Of a stretch of 64,000 nucleotides of DNA, positions 1 to 13,300 are shown in pieces; the stretch's first letter is position 1; every line of letters begins with the position of its first letter. The position numbers and the translations under genes were made by a program. The notes beneath the pieces were generated by a model that was given only the letters and a program-made list of their open reading frames with translations, did not search any database and had not been told where the DNA came from. Source of the stretch: Tubulanus polymorphus (taxonomy: Eukaryota > Nemertea > Palaeonemertea > Tubulaniformes > Tubulanidae); contig NC_134031.1 in NCBI RefSeq assembly GCF_964204645.1, forward strand, positions 16,427,307 through 16,491,306. The letters run 5' to 3'.

Positions 1-3000
1 TGATGGAAAACCATCGGTCGCCCAATTTTTAACATTACCAGGAATTTTCCCGCTGACGCCATTTCTCATGACTTGAAGAAGGTTTTTTCGAAGTTCCGAT
101 TGATTCGAATGGACAAATTCTGTCCGAATGAACTTCGTCAATCTTCAGCCGAATGGAGAGATACAGAGTGCTGCAAGTATTCATATAATCGGATCCAACT
201 CTCGTTGTTAGGACAGTCGTTCGCAGAATGAGCGACGGAAAGGTACGACGGCGCCGGTGCACGGTTGATTAGTCAGTCGAAAAGCGTTTCTATTGTCGGT
301 CACCGCGTGTTCGCGCGCTAGAAAGATTAATTATAACGACGCCGCGGTGGTAGCGGCGACACAACCTCGCTGATCGCCGAGCCGAGATGTTTCGGATAAT
401 CTCGAACGATGCTCGTTTCCTAAGTGCTACTTATTTAATGGGAGGCAATTTCCATTTAGCCACCGCATCAATTCGACAAATCAGCGGTCATCTGATTGGT
501 ATAAATAAGTCCGGACAAAGGGTCCGTCGATTGCTTTCAACTCGTCATTAACGCGTAGTCCAGTTTTCGCGAATTTACATCGCGTCGTTTTAATCGCCAA
601 CCGGAAATGGCGGCTTTTAGCCGTGGTCATTCATGTTTTTTTTGCGGACTGCTTGCATAGAAGTGGCGCTTTAAGCCTTTGTTTCTGCTGGGCTCAAAGC
701 GCTGGATTTTGAGGCTGGTCGGTGAAGTGTACAATTTCCAGTTTTTTTTTTTTCATTTTTTTTTAAAACGAAAACGCGCCGCATATGACATCATCGCTGT
801 CATCATCATAATCATCGTCGTCGCGGCACAAAGCGCGTTTTTAGCCGCGCAGATTGATGGCTTCGTCGCTGATACCATAAAAGCGCACATACCCGAGTGC
901 TGATCAAACTTGACAACAATGGCTTATGGCGAGGATAAATGTTAATAATAGGGTTTTTTCTCGCTAGCGACGGCGTCGTCGTCGTCTATCTGCGCGTGCG
1001 CGCGCGGCGATTGCCTCGCAGGCTCGCCGCTTACACGTTACAAAAGCGGCGCGCCCGGTCGTCGAATGTTTTTCAAAAAACCGACACATTCCGAGAATAT
1101 GGCGATGTGTACGGTGAAGGAGCCGCCGAACAATAGCGCGGCGGGACGGCCTGTTTTACCGCGGTATTAATCTGCCTAGTTGTTCGCAGTTGGGCGTAGC
1201 GCCGGCATCGCGCGCGCGGATGTCGTTTAAGCTGTCCTCGCCGGGTCGTTACGCGATGCCGCTTGTGTTCGGCGGGACCCGATGAATATAATCGTGTCAA
1301 GTTGACATGTGTTCGTATTATTATTCTGGAAGGTGCGTTGTCGTCACACAACCAGCACGCACTGCGTTGTCGTTCTTAAATACTGAAACAAGTGACGAGA
1401 CCACCGACTGACCCTACCGACCGACCCTATCGACCTGTGGGTTCATTGCATCCCCCACCCCCTGGACTTAATTGATTGATTATATCGTGTAGAGAGCTGT
1501 TGAAATAATCGAATGTTTGATATATATAGACATGTGTGCATACTGTGTTCAATAATTGATTGGTTTAGTACTGTTGCTGCATTCGGTGGTGATGTTTAAT
1601 ATTCTGGCACGTCATGGATGAAAAATTACCTCTGAATATTTCGATGAGTATGAAATACGAGTAACTTTTTTATGCCGGGGATGTGTCTGCCGTTGAAATT
1701 TAGTTTCAAAATCATTTAGGTTACGTGGACAGCGGCGAGTGTGGGTGATACCGTTGCATTCTGGTCTGGCTTTCAAGTGCCCCCTTTAGCTAAATATACC
1801 ACATACCTCGAATAGTCGGGGAATTTTGTGTAAAAAAGAAAGGCAAAAGTCGGGGAAATTTGATGAGATTGCTGGATCACATGTAAAATCAAACAGTTTC
1901 CATCTAAGCCTTACGTATTTGATTGTGTTAATTGATTAATCGGATTCTTAGCAAATCAAGTCAGGGAAAACAACGTGCATGTCAGGCAATTGTCAGGGTA
2001 AAAGCAAGTCAAACATAAGTGGCCAAACCGCGATTTAGAAGTGCTGCTAAAAATTGTGATAGTGTGCTGATCGTAAATAGATGGTGTTTTTCTCCGCGTG
2101 TTTAGTTCAATATGAATCACTTGTAAATGCGGCGTCTGTATCCAGACTTTTACCGCGCGGCGCGCATAAATTGCTACATGTTGTATATTCAGCTAAGTAA
2201 AGCGGGGCTGGTGTGGAGAAGTGTATGTCGACTACTCTTTATCTTCGGCTAATTTGTGTCTGATTTAGTGTTTAGATGGTGAACAGAGCGCCGACTGATG
2301 GATGGTACTCGCTCACTTATTCAACACGCACACACACAGGCAATAACGATTGGAACACTTCACTTTCCATCTCTCTCTCTCTCTCTTACAGTACCGCATC
2401 ATTCAGACCCCCGTACCCCGAAGGGTGTCCCGAGGGCAAGCACGCTTCCCTAAAAGATTCCGAGAAAATTTATTAGATTACGTGTATGGTTCGGTGACTT
2501 TGTCATATATGAAACATTCAATAACGTTAGCCGGAAATTCGTCGAAAATGCTAAATGCAAATACTCCGTCAAATAAGTTCCGTCTTATCAAAATTCGCAC
2601 CAACCCACATTAGATGTTGGGTACTGTACCTGTACATGTAGAGCTTCTGGGATATTTGACTTCATGTATTTATCATTCACTGTATCTTTCCGGCGAAATG
2701 GGATTCACCTGTTTTATGACAGTGAACGCATTCCCTCTGAAACTATTCAATATTTTTGCTCGAATAGGGTTGACCGTGAGTGTGTTTTAGCGGTAAGACG
2801 CGATCAATCTTTGAAATCGACATCGTCGGTGCGTCGAGTTCAACGGAATACACCGGAGGTGACAATGATGTATGGCAGTAATATAATAACGAGCACGACA
2901 GCCGATCTATCTAGTGTGATATATAGAATGACTGATTTCTGGCGAACTTTATAGACCTCGGTAATTCCGATATTTCAAAATAATCATTTTGAAAATTGAT

Positions 3001-3496
3001 AGCCGAAGCGTGTTAGTGGAGGTGTCTATTTTCAAACAAACTTTTATGAAGTCATTTGACGTTGTACTAGACAAGAAAACTAACTTTACAGTTTGTTGAC
3101 CCCTTAAAAAATAATGCATATATCGCTTAATATTGTCGACAAAGAATAATATGATATAAATTATATGATATTAAGGATCATTTAAGTCATTTTGGATTTG
3201 AATAAATTGACAACCAGTCTAGGCCCGATCTATTGAATACGTAGCGCACATCCTCATAGATAATTACCCAAAATAGAATAAGAGTTATGAAATGTATTTG
3301 ATTAAAGAATTATCACCAAAATTGACCAATAATGATGATGCAGTGCACATCAACTCACACGGAACCCCATGAATAATCAGGTATCAATGTATATAATCAT
3401 TATTGTAACGGATTTTTCTGCGTAAAAAATTATGCTGTATTCGATTAACCTCGATAATGTTTTTTAATGTATGTATAAACGTTGTTGTCTTTTCAG
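1..3496. other. Intron or 5' flank of RERE; no exon recognised
   Basis: No BAH, ELM2 or SANT-start exon of RERE can be read here, so this stretch is taken as intron of a gene whose 5' part lies upstream of the window. It holds CpG-dense patches (about 230-370 and 960-1280), a short CT microsatellite near 2372-2387, and AT-rich sequence from about 3000 on. Around 1800-2010 there are several phrases of the 'gtcagggaaa' type that recur in other dispersed repeats of this window. Open frames at 679-903, 939-1136, 2276-2613 and 2664-2954 have no recognisable domain and no convincing splice context; I treat them as chance. Confidence 0.5.
494..507 (+). promoter_or_regulatory. Possible core promoter: inverted CCAAT box next to TATAAATA
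   Basis: GATTGG at 494-499 is followed directly by TATAAATA at 500-507, and the surrounding 230-1300 is richer in CpG than the flanking intron. This could be an internal promoter for a short atrophin isoform, comparable to vertebrate ATN1-type proteins that lack BAH-ELM2-SANT. It could equally be chance: the CCAAT and TATA motifs are closer together than usual and no first exon was identified. Confidence 0.15.
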
Positions 3497-6400
3497 AGAG
3501 AGTTAGTCGAATATTATTATTACTGGAAGAAGACCCCTGCTGCCACCAGCGCTCGACCTCACCGGCGCCACCGTCGACAAAGCGTCTTCCGTCGACAACG
3601 TCCTCCGCAAAGACCTGCTTCTAACGATTTCTGTACGTATATTATACCCATCCATTACGGAGTCCAGCGTTCAGGTAGTGACCTCGCTTGAACTTGACCT
3701 TGAAGATTTTAGCCTTTATTTGACCTACATTTCCACCCGTCTGCCATGATTTATTGACCTTGTTTCATCATCATTCGGCCTTGATCAAGATTTTGCCGAG
3801 GAATGATTGCCTACCTTTCAATTTTGATACATTTATGACAAATGATACGGCGATGATCCGTCTTTAATGCAGATATCCGAAAATGCCTAATTTACGTTAA
3901 TTTTTTTATTGAGAAACGTGCCGACCTTCCTTTTTGAAATGATCTACGAATGCCGTCGTCATCATTGTCACCGACGGCTTTGACAGCGTCTGAAGCCGTC
4001 ATGATTTGACCCATCGGGGATTTCCTAATTTGCATTTAGTAAAACACGGTCGCCACCGCGTGATCCGTCGTCGCGCGGCGGCGATCAATTTGTCGATAAA
4101 AAGGTAGCGACTAATTCCCGAAGCCCGGCGAAATATGATAACGAATCGGCGCTACGTCTCCCGACGTTAGTGCACCGTTAGCGATGGTAGAGAGGCTTAA
4201 GTCGGCTGCTAGCGACGGATTATGCTAACTTGTCACGACAGTCTGTCAAACAACCGATTACCGATCGCGCACTCGACGTGCTTATAAGTGATTGAGGTCA
4301 TCAGTGAGGTTTCGAATTTAACGGCGCTTCTCCGAGGAAAAACTGATCAAGCCTATTAAATCGAAGTCAAAGGGCGTTGAAATAATGCTCGCTCGAATGC
4401 CGACATTCTTTAGCGAAAAAAATACGCCACATTTCTCAAATTCGATGAAAATAGTAATCTTTGTAATGCCATATTCGTTTTAACCCCTTAGGGCCAGTTG
4501 CTCGAGTTAACCAGCAGATATTTGACGTAGTGACACTTTAAAGTTCATTGTTACTATGGTATTTAATCAACTTTTGAGCAGCTGGCCCCTGTTTTCAGTT
4601 GTAAGGAACATCATTATTTTCTGGTCCCGGGGAAGTTGGTGGTCTGGGTCCATTGTATATGTCATGAATACAGCATGAATAAGCATATGGAATATACTAG
4701 GATGTTGAAATTAAGGTCTTATAAGCCGAATTTCCGACCGTTTTTTTTTTTTATTTTGATAATTGAATTGTCGGTTTGTTCCCTGCGCGCGCACGTAGTT
4801 GCTCTCCATCCGGTACTTACTGCTCATCAACGAACGAGAAAAATCCAATTACATCTCCCTCCGTAACGAGCATAAATTCATCAAAATTATCAACAATACC
4901 GCACACATCGTAGTGCTCAAGCTTGTCGTCATAAATTGCTGAAACCTTGAAACTGATATCTCGATTGCGCTGATTGCGCTAATGTTCTTTGTGTTCCGCG
5001 CATTGACTCATACGTTTTAATGTTGTGTCACGTATCGGTTTTTACGGGCTTTCATCTTGATTTTATTGCTCGCGCTACGCGGCTGCATCGCGTGGTGTCT
5101 CATTCTGCCGCGTTAAACCGACACGACCGATAGTTCTTCGATCGACTTCGAAGGTCAAATCCGAGGTTGACGTGAAGATTTCGTTGTTTGGCGCTCGTTA
5201 TCGGACACGTGTCTGATTAATTCGCGGTTGAGCATATGTTATGACCGCGATAATCGGACGGTTAGATCGCTGAATTGTGGATGTAATTTGAGCGGCGATT
5301 ATCGGATCATTTCGGTGACACGCTGATTCACTTCAGATATTAGTACGATCGATCGATACGAGATATTTTTCACTCATTTATTTCGTCATCGCTGACGTTT
5401 TCGCTTTCATCTCGGTGAAATCTCGGTGGCTGATCCAAGGGGGTAGTTCAGGAGGTCCTTTTTGATAATTCAAGAAGTGAAAGATTTTGATTGCCCGCTG
5501 ATGTTCAGCGATGTCTTAAGAGTTACGTGAGAGTTGTTATATCCTCTTTAAGGTACATTATAACTGCGTTTCACGAATTATATATATATATTAATGCTAG
5601 GTTAAGATTTCATATGAAATGATAATTTCCATTGTTAATTGAGATCGGATGAAATCGTACAATAGTTCATAAAGATTCTAAGGCCTCAGTTAGCAAATGT
5701 TTGCATACCCCATTTTGTGTGTAGAAAGTACCCTATTTTTCTCCACTTGAATGCTGCCCTTTTGATATTCCTGAATCTACCCTTGAAACTTCTGGCCAAA
5801 CGTACGCAGATTCGCCTATCGGACATTATCATCGTCAAAAAACCGACTTCGAATTCTACATTCTGTCGATAGTCGAGATTCTTACAGAGATCATCGATAA
5901 TGGTACCAAATATCCTGATGCAGTGCATACGATTTACAGCCAGACGTTTGGTACATTGCGATCACGTAAACATTACGTATGAATACTGGCTCCACTGGGA
6001 TCTGTTTCGCGTACCGTTTTAACCCTTCATTACTGTATTAACCCCTTCTCGTTATCATTAGAAACATATTATTATGACCACAATAAGCTTTCTTTTTCAT
6101 TCCTTTTGGGGCCAATTGCTCATAAGTTTACCAGTGGATAGTCAACACAGTGACAATTGAAATTTCATTGTTACTGTGGTATTTATCTGCCGGTTATCTT
6201 TAACCAACTCTTAAACTAACTTTTTAGCAACTGGCCCCTAGGTCTTCAGGACATTTTGAACCTTGTATTGTTAATACATGTACCGGGTATTTCCAAATGG
6301 TTATTTCTGTATTTTGTATATTTGTAGTGGATTTGAGTTCAGCCAGCGAACCTTCGGACCAAGACTCTGCTGATGACAGTGATATAAGTGGTTATGCTTG

Positions 6401-7287
6401 TAGACATTGTTTTACTACTAGTGAGTATATTTCCTGTGTTTACCCAGTTGTGTATCGAAAATGTTTGGCCTCGCTGGAGAATTCCATGTATCAATAAATT
6501 TCCGCGCGATGTATGCTTGAAAGAATCATTTGTTCGACGATTCAGCTGCGATTCAGCTCCGTCTGCCTCCGGTTTACTTAAACACCCACACTGCTCATTA
6601 TCAATGCGTTTATGCGTAATGCAGTCAGCCAGTAAGCCAGCCGGTTGAAAATGATTGTCAATTTTCCTCGACAAATTCTATATACAGTAGTGACAGTGTT
6701 GACACAGTCATATAGGGGCCACAAATTTGCTTTAAAAAGACTCGACGTGCTAGCGGGCTACCTGTATTTGCTCGACACAACGAACGTATTTGATCAAGTG
6801 CGCCGCGACAAACACCTCTCGTATAGTGTAAAACTGCGCGTCGCGGTGTCAAGTTTTCAGCGAAATTCAAATCAAGCACATGTCGAAGTGAATGACAATG
6901 TTTTGTAAATTCACGCCCTGAATTTCAAAATATCTCCCAGCGATATGAGGCGAGTTGGCGAGATTATCATTCGACTTATTAGAAATTTGCATTAGGATTT
7001 TATTTGACAAAAGGTTTTCATTAACAAACTGGGAAAACCTGGAAGAATCGGGGGATTTTTGGTAATGTTATTGATCGCGTGTTTCTCTTATACATCATCC
7101 GATGAAAAATGAGTGAATTGTATTAACATTTCAAACCTTGAAATTTCTCTTGATTCACTCGAGGAATTTCATGTACCGATAATCACATGAAAAAATCAGG
7201 GAAAACTCGTGGGATTTGTAAATGGGCGTAAAGTGGCCGTCACCCTGATTAGAATTCTTGTAACAGACGGAGTTAGTTTCAAGGGTC

Positions 7288-7320
<33 letters not shown>

Positions 7321-10300
7321 ATAAGTGAAACTCATTGAAATTTTTATTTCGAAACTGGAACTGTCTGTTACACGATTGTCCTCAACAAAATACAGCGCGG
7401 CGCGTACAGACACACTAGTTATAGAATGTCAGGGCTCAGGTGTCGTATATGGTTGTAATAAAGTTAACTCATCCCCAGGGATTGCGCCGACTATCGACTC
7501 CGTAGTCTGATTAGATTGTACGACTATGGTAATAATAATGGCCTGAAAATATTGCCAAGTCTATTCGGTCGGGGATTTATTGATAGACGGCTGGTCGCTT
7601 AACACAAATGAAGTAGTTGCTGCAAATTTTTTCGTGAGAATAAAACATATCTGGCCGATACTGATGGCAACAGAGTTTAGACGACATAGAATATTCTCAC
7701 CCTCGAACTTTGCCAGAATCCTCATATTGGCTGAAGAATTAAAGGAAGAAGGTCGCTACTCAGCTATTCTGATACCACGGGTTCCATAGCCGGAAGCATT
7801 TTGGCTCGCTCGTCGGCCTTTCTGTCTTAGATAATCCTTCGCTTTTCGCAACAAAGCCAATTAAAATGTCCTTGAATTTTCGTGAAATAACTTCGAGGAC
7901 CCTGACTTACATGTGGCCCCCGAATGAATTCGACAGCTGTGCTTTTGTGAACTGCACAATATTGTGAATAGAATTCACTCCATCGAATAACTTGAAGATT
8001 GTTCGATATTTTTCTGTTCGATTTTGAATATCGATCGAATCAGATTCGATGGATTCGTTCACCGGAAGGTTCTCGTACTAGTCGTGGCACGTTTAACTAA
8101 TAATAATTGGAAGAATAATCGTTTTGGTTTTGTTTGATTTCAGCTTCTAAAGACTGGCACCATGCCGGCAAGGATAAATCGATTTTGTGCACCGAATGCC
8201 GATTGTACTTCAAGAAGTACGGCGAAGATCGACCTCTAGATAAAACGAAAGAACCGGCTCCGTTCTTGTTCAAACCGGTCTCCGACGATGACCAGTTAAG
8301 CGAGAAGCGTGCTATGCGATCTTGCCGTGGCAAAGATTCAGTAAGTATTCCGAAGATCTTCGCAATTGAATCGTATGAAAAGCGTGTGTAATTTTTAGGG
8401 CTTTGTAAATTCATGCGGGTCGAATGAAAGACGTATATTCAGTTGTTTCGTTGTAATCAATGAGTGCGGGTAATTGTATGATTCGGAATGAAAAATGTAG
8501 AATTCCTACTGCGCTATGTTTGAGAATCTTCACACCAGCGTCAACCACTGTGATTACTGTTATATATTGTCTATTCGCCGAGATCCCATTACGCGCCTAA
8601 TAACAGTGATATCACTGCTGTGTAATGAGCTTACTCCTACAGAATTTAGCCCCCGGTAACATTACCTGGCGCCGCCAAAAAACGACTCCAATCTCGCGAG
8701 CTGTTATTATATACCCGAGCTGGCAATAATTGCCAATGTTACGCCGTAACTCGATATGCCGCTTAAATGGCAAACAAACCTTTTTTTCAAAAGTAATCTT
8801 GGTTTCGACGGATGTTGTAGTCGTGTAAGGATTGATTTTTCACTGCGCGATACGCTATGATTGAAAAAATTATTGGCATTGACGGCAATCTTGACTGTGT
8901 TTCATCGGTTCAAGCAAATTCTACCGGAAAAGTGACGCGAAAAATATGGAAGCGAGATTGCTTATTGGGCGACACATTTGAATTAGGCATTTTGGAATGG
9001 ATATTCTAAGGATGTAGAATGTGAATACCGAATGATGTCGAGATAAAAACGTTAAGTTACCGGAGAATTTCCATATTTTTCAGCCAATAGATAAAACAGT
9101 TATAAAGAAAGAGAGTTTAGACGAAGAAGATAGTCCTGTGAACAGCACTAGTTCGCAGAAAATATCCAGTGGACACCAATCTCCGAGCACTGTTAGTACA
9201 TGCAGCAGTGAAAGTACGGGTACTGATCTCGAAAAGGCAGTCAAGGTACGGATAGATAGTTATACTTATATAGATTCATGTTGGAGCCTGGGTTCTTACA
9301 TTCCTTGCGTTAGGGCATTAGAAGGCATAAGAAAAATCTGAAAGCGCTTCCCGAAGTAAAGCAAAAAATACAACACGACTTTGAAAGGTTTTGTAATGTT
9401 TTGTGAGGCAAGATTTCATGTGCGCTAACTCTGATGAGTTTTTGACCTATACTATGAATTGGGGCTGATTGATGTGCCATTTTTGAAGAAGTGCCTATTT
9501 TCTTTGGTGAGGTGGTCAAAATAGAGCTAGAGCCTGGAGATCTGCCATATATATTTCAATGTTGATTTTTCTATTTCTGTTAATACAGATACCCCAAAGT
9601 CCGCTGACTAAAGTTCAGAAACGTGTTCACACCGATTCTGAGTCCGACGATAAACCGGCGACGAAAAAAGAGCGTTCGGAATCACCGGACGTGTCGAGCG
9701 TCGAAGAGAGCAGCAGCGATTCCGGAAACGAAGACGGAACGAACGACGGCGATCTCGAGAATAACCCGGATGACGATATAAGTCCTAGTCCTTCAACTCC
9801 TTGTGATACACCTAGTCCTCCAGACAATGAGATACCACCAATAGGTGGCGTTGTCAACGGTCTCAATTTGGTGTGTAATTGATCGATATGAAAAAAAAAC
9901 TGTTAATTTCTAAGAAATCATTTTTTCCAACAATGTTATTTTGGGTTATTTTCAGATTCCCGTGGAACAGACACGGCCATCAATTATTTCTCAGGGTTCT
10001 GTACCATCTCTCACTACGGCACTGCCAATTCCTACCGCTGTGGTGTCACCACTTGTGGTGCCACCAGTACTCGCGCCAACACCCGTGTCTGCCGCATCTA
10101 TCGCAAATATTAAAGAGGAACACCAACAACAACAGCAGCAGCAGCAATCCAGTCCAGCAGTCGCCCCTCGACGGGACGGGTCACCGTGTCGTCCAAACCT
10201 GGCGGCTTCGCCCGTCCCGCGGAGTTTACCAACTCCACCCCCGACATATCCCATTCCTTCGACTACGATCGCGAAACCAACGCCGACGCAGGTTTCCTCG

Positions 10301-13300
10301 TCGCAGCCGTTGCCGCCCGGACCTTCTTTGTTTTCGGCGGCGTCGTTGCTGGGCACTGGGCCGCCTCCGTTGATGCCCTTGCACCCCGGTCTACAAGGGC
10401 CGCTTCATCCCCCTCCTCCATTACAGCCTATACGCACATCTACTCCTAATCAACTCAGCCTACAAGCTCAGGTAATGAAGACGCTTCGTATTTCCGGTTG
10501 ATTCGTCGTATTTCGAGAGAATTTTTTTAGACGAGTTTTGTATTTTCATTATTTCAGGGTCGATCGTCGACATGCACACCTCCTCCTATTGCAACATTAC
10601 AACCATTACAACAACACCAGCAACAGCAGCAGCAGCAGCAGCAATCTCACAACCACGGCGGTGAACTGCCACCTCACACGGCTGTACCGGATAATCAACA
10701 ACCAGCGGAAAGTCCGCCATCTTCTCCGGAACCGTGTCGAACGCCGAGTCCCGGACCTGATCCAATATCGGTCAATGAACAAATTCATAATAGTAAAACT
10801 GCATTGTAAGTATTTTGAATTCGAAATCTATCGGGAAGTAATTCGATGTATCGGGACATCGACGTATATGTTCTTTCGTTATTTTTCGGCGCAGATTTAT
10901 TAAGATTCTCAGTCGAGGGGAGACGAATTCCTGTTCGAGGTGCGACGTCGTGTTCAAACCGTTACCCGAATCGAAACTGTCGCGGAAACGCGAGGAACGC
11001 GCCAAACGGGCGGCCGAAACATCGTTGAAAATCAAAGAGGAACGAGACGAAAAAATGCAGGTAAAAAAACCGAGATCGTCTCGAAAAGATCGAATTTACG
11101 TTCCCGGAAATTGAATTCCGTGCTGATGTTTCGTTTTTGTTTATTCCAGCGGCGGTCGATAACGCCTCCGAAAAATACCAGCGCCGACGCCCAAGTCACG
11201 AGTAACGTGCTGCCTACTCAACCGCATACGCCGTTCTCCGGTCGTGTGACGCCCAGTCGCACACCGGGATATCCGGGACACGATACCCCCGCTCTGAGAC
11301 AACTCAGCGAATATGCAAGGCCTCATGCACTAGGTAGGTGTCGAATAGATCGATGATGAATAATTAATCGCAGGGTGGCCTAACTGAGGGAATTTGGATA
11401 ATCTTTTTGAAAGCATGTTTCTTGATCAATGGGTGATTCAATGAAAAATAATTGAATGATAACATTTTAAACCTTGAAATTTCTCTAATTCACTCGAGGA
11501 ATTTTGTGTAATCACATGCAAAAATCAGGGAAAACTCGCGGGATTCGTGAATGGGTGGAGAGTAACCACCCTGCGATGTTTCACAATGACACTTTATCCA
11601 GATTCACTGGTGTCATGGCTGAAAGCAAAATTGACCGTAGTAGCATTCTCGATTTGAATCGATACTTACGTGAATTCGTAATTTTAGGTCAAGATATGTC
11701 CCGACAAAATCCGTACAGTCTTGCAAATTTACCGCCGTCCGTGGACCCGATGTTGCACTATCGTATGGCGAGCATGTATCCGCCCGGATCACGAGAAAGG
11801 TACGAAACGTTCGCCGCTAGAAAATCTATAAAGATAGAAAAACGTCTTTTAGCAGACGTTATCATGAACTCGTACCTGAAATCTGAAATCAGAGTCAATG
11901 TGGATTACAGTCGAGATACGTATTTATATCTAAATGGCATGTGTCGGGTGGCTGATGATCAGCTTACTATAAAACTAATCGATGACGACGACGAAAGCTT
12001 CGCGTATATAATTCGGGCAGAGGCGGATCATTTAACGCGGGTTTGTCATATTCTTTTTTTTTTCCTCGTAGGTTGGAACTTGAGCTCGAACGAGACAAAA
12101 GAGAACGCGACGCCCGAGAAAGGGAATTACGCGAACGCGAACTCCGCGAAATGGAGTTACGCGAAAAGATGAAAGCGGAATTAGAAATGAAACCGCCAGG
12201 TTAGTTTTAAGTCATATACATAGGCTTGAATGTATTTATCAATTAATGCTATGGCCGCGATTGCAGGGAGTCAAATTTGGCCCATGCTTATTAATAGAGC
12301 GCGTTCACACGTAAATCACTCACTTGATTAGCAAGATGAGTGAGTCACTTCCAGAACCAGGTTCCATTGACGCGCTATGATTTGACCAGTGCAAAAAATT
12401 CGCACAGGCCTATTCCTACATTTTTGGTCGCGCCAAATTTAGTACCAGTGTGAACCAGTCAGAACTCTGGCATATGCTTTATTTGGCTTGTGTCAAAATG
12501 CTTGCGTGATCGCGGCATATATGGAAGATCATTCGATCACATCCTCCTCAGTGATTTTTATATTCTGATCATTCGAATTTTCAGGATTCGATCGTATTCC
12601 ACCAGGTGGCTCTGCTGGTTCGATAGATCCTCATTGGTTAGAATTACAACGACGGTACGGTCCGCCTGGCTCGCTGCCGCCTGGTGCTCATCCTTCTCAA
12701 GGTCACATTCCAGGTGTTTATCCTCCATCTAGTTTAGCCAGTGATCTGATGGCCAGAGAGAGAGAACGTCTCGAAAGATTGGGTATGTTCAATTTTACAT
12801 ATAATCCGTATCATAGATTAGAAAGTTTTCATATGTGCATATACTGTTTAAGATTTCAAATTCAAATTCAAATATCAAAATGATCTTGCTACTTAAGATT
12901 AATCTCTTAAGATATATTCTGAAAATCTGCTGAGCATTATCAAGAATTTCTTTCAGGAATGTGTTTGATCTAAATGTAATTTGCTGTGCATATTAACGTT
13001 TTAAATATCAGTAGATATATACCATCAATTGATGCATCCCACGGTTCTTAACTTATAAACAATTATTGACCTCTATATATATAGTGAATTTCATTATGCT
13101 ACATTCCATTCACTATTATCTGATATATTGTGAAAATATATGCAAATTTCTTCTAAAGGAAAACTATGAGTAACACCTGCTTAACTGAGTACAGCTCATA
13201 ACATACAACAAGGCAAACACCTGGCCACTCAGCTAATACAAGGAAGGGGCCCGCCCTATGATTTTCTGCGCTGAACAATATTGGAAAAAAATCTTTTTTT

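Larger units (their letters stand above)
3633..6327. other. Large RERE intron with two palindromic MITEs and a CpG-rich block
   Basis: This intron follows the SANT-end exon. It contains hairpin elements at 4491-4589 and 6108-6239 and a CpG-rich part from about 3940 to 5450 that includes an octamer ATTTGCAT at 4028-4035. Developmental genes often carry enhancers in such introns, but nothing here proves one. The open frame 5686-5928 on the minus strand shows no recognisable domain. Confidence 0.4.

Noticed and set aside
1-3496. Upstream RERE exons (BAH, ELM2, first part of SANT)
   Set aside because: I looked for sequence equivalent to the ELM2 and SANT start that should precede [10 protein letters not shown] and found none. 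The segment at 2392-2470 after a CT run looks acceptor-like, but its translation (RIIQTPVPRRVSRG..) does not match and no donor follows.
6297-6908. Overlapping frames of 66 to 111 codons on both strands
   Set aside because: Only 6328-6420 belongs to a gene (RERE GATA finger); the rest is intron without motif.
9879-10501. Overlapping frames of 164, 186, 121 and 87 codons around the large RERE exon
   Set aside because: Only the frame giving [10 protein letters not shown]... to ...LSLQAQ joins its neighbours in phase; the others are shadows of a GC- and repeat-rich exon.
11504-12172. 222-codon open frame on the plus strand
   Set aside because: It starts in a dispersed repeat, runs through the real RERE exon 11688-11799 and then reads the next exon in a wrong frame. 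Only the exon parts are kept. The 90 codons open after the exon donor could reflect intron retention, but nothing else supports that.
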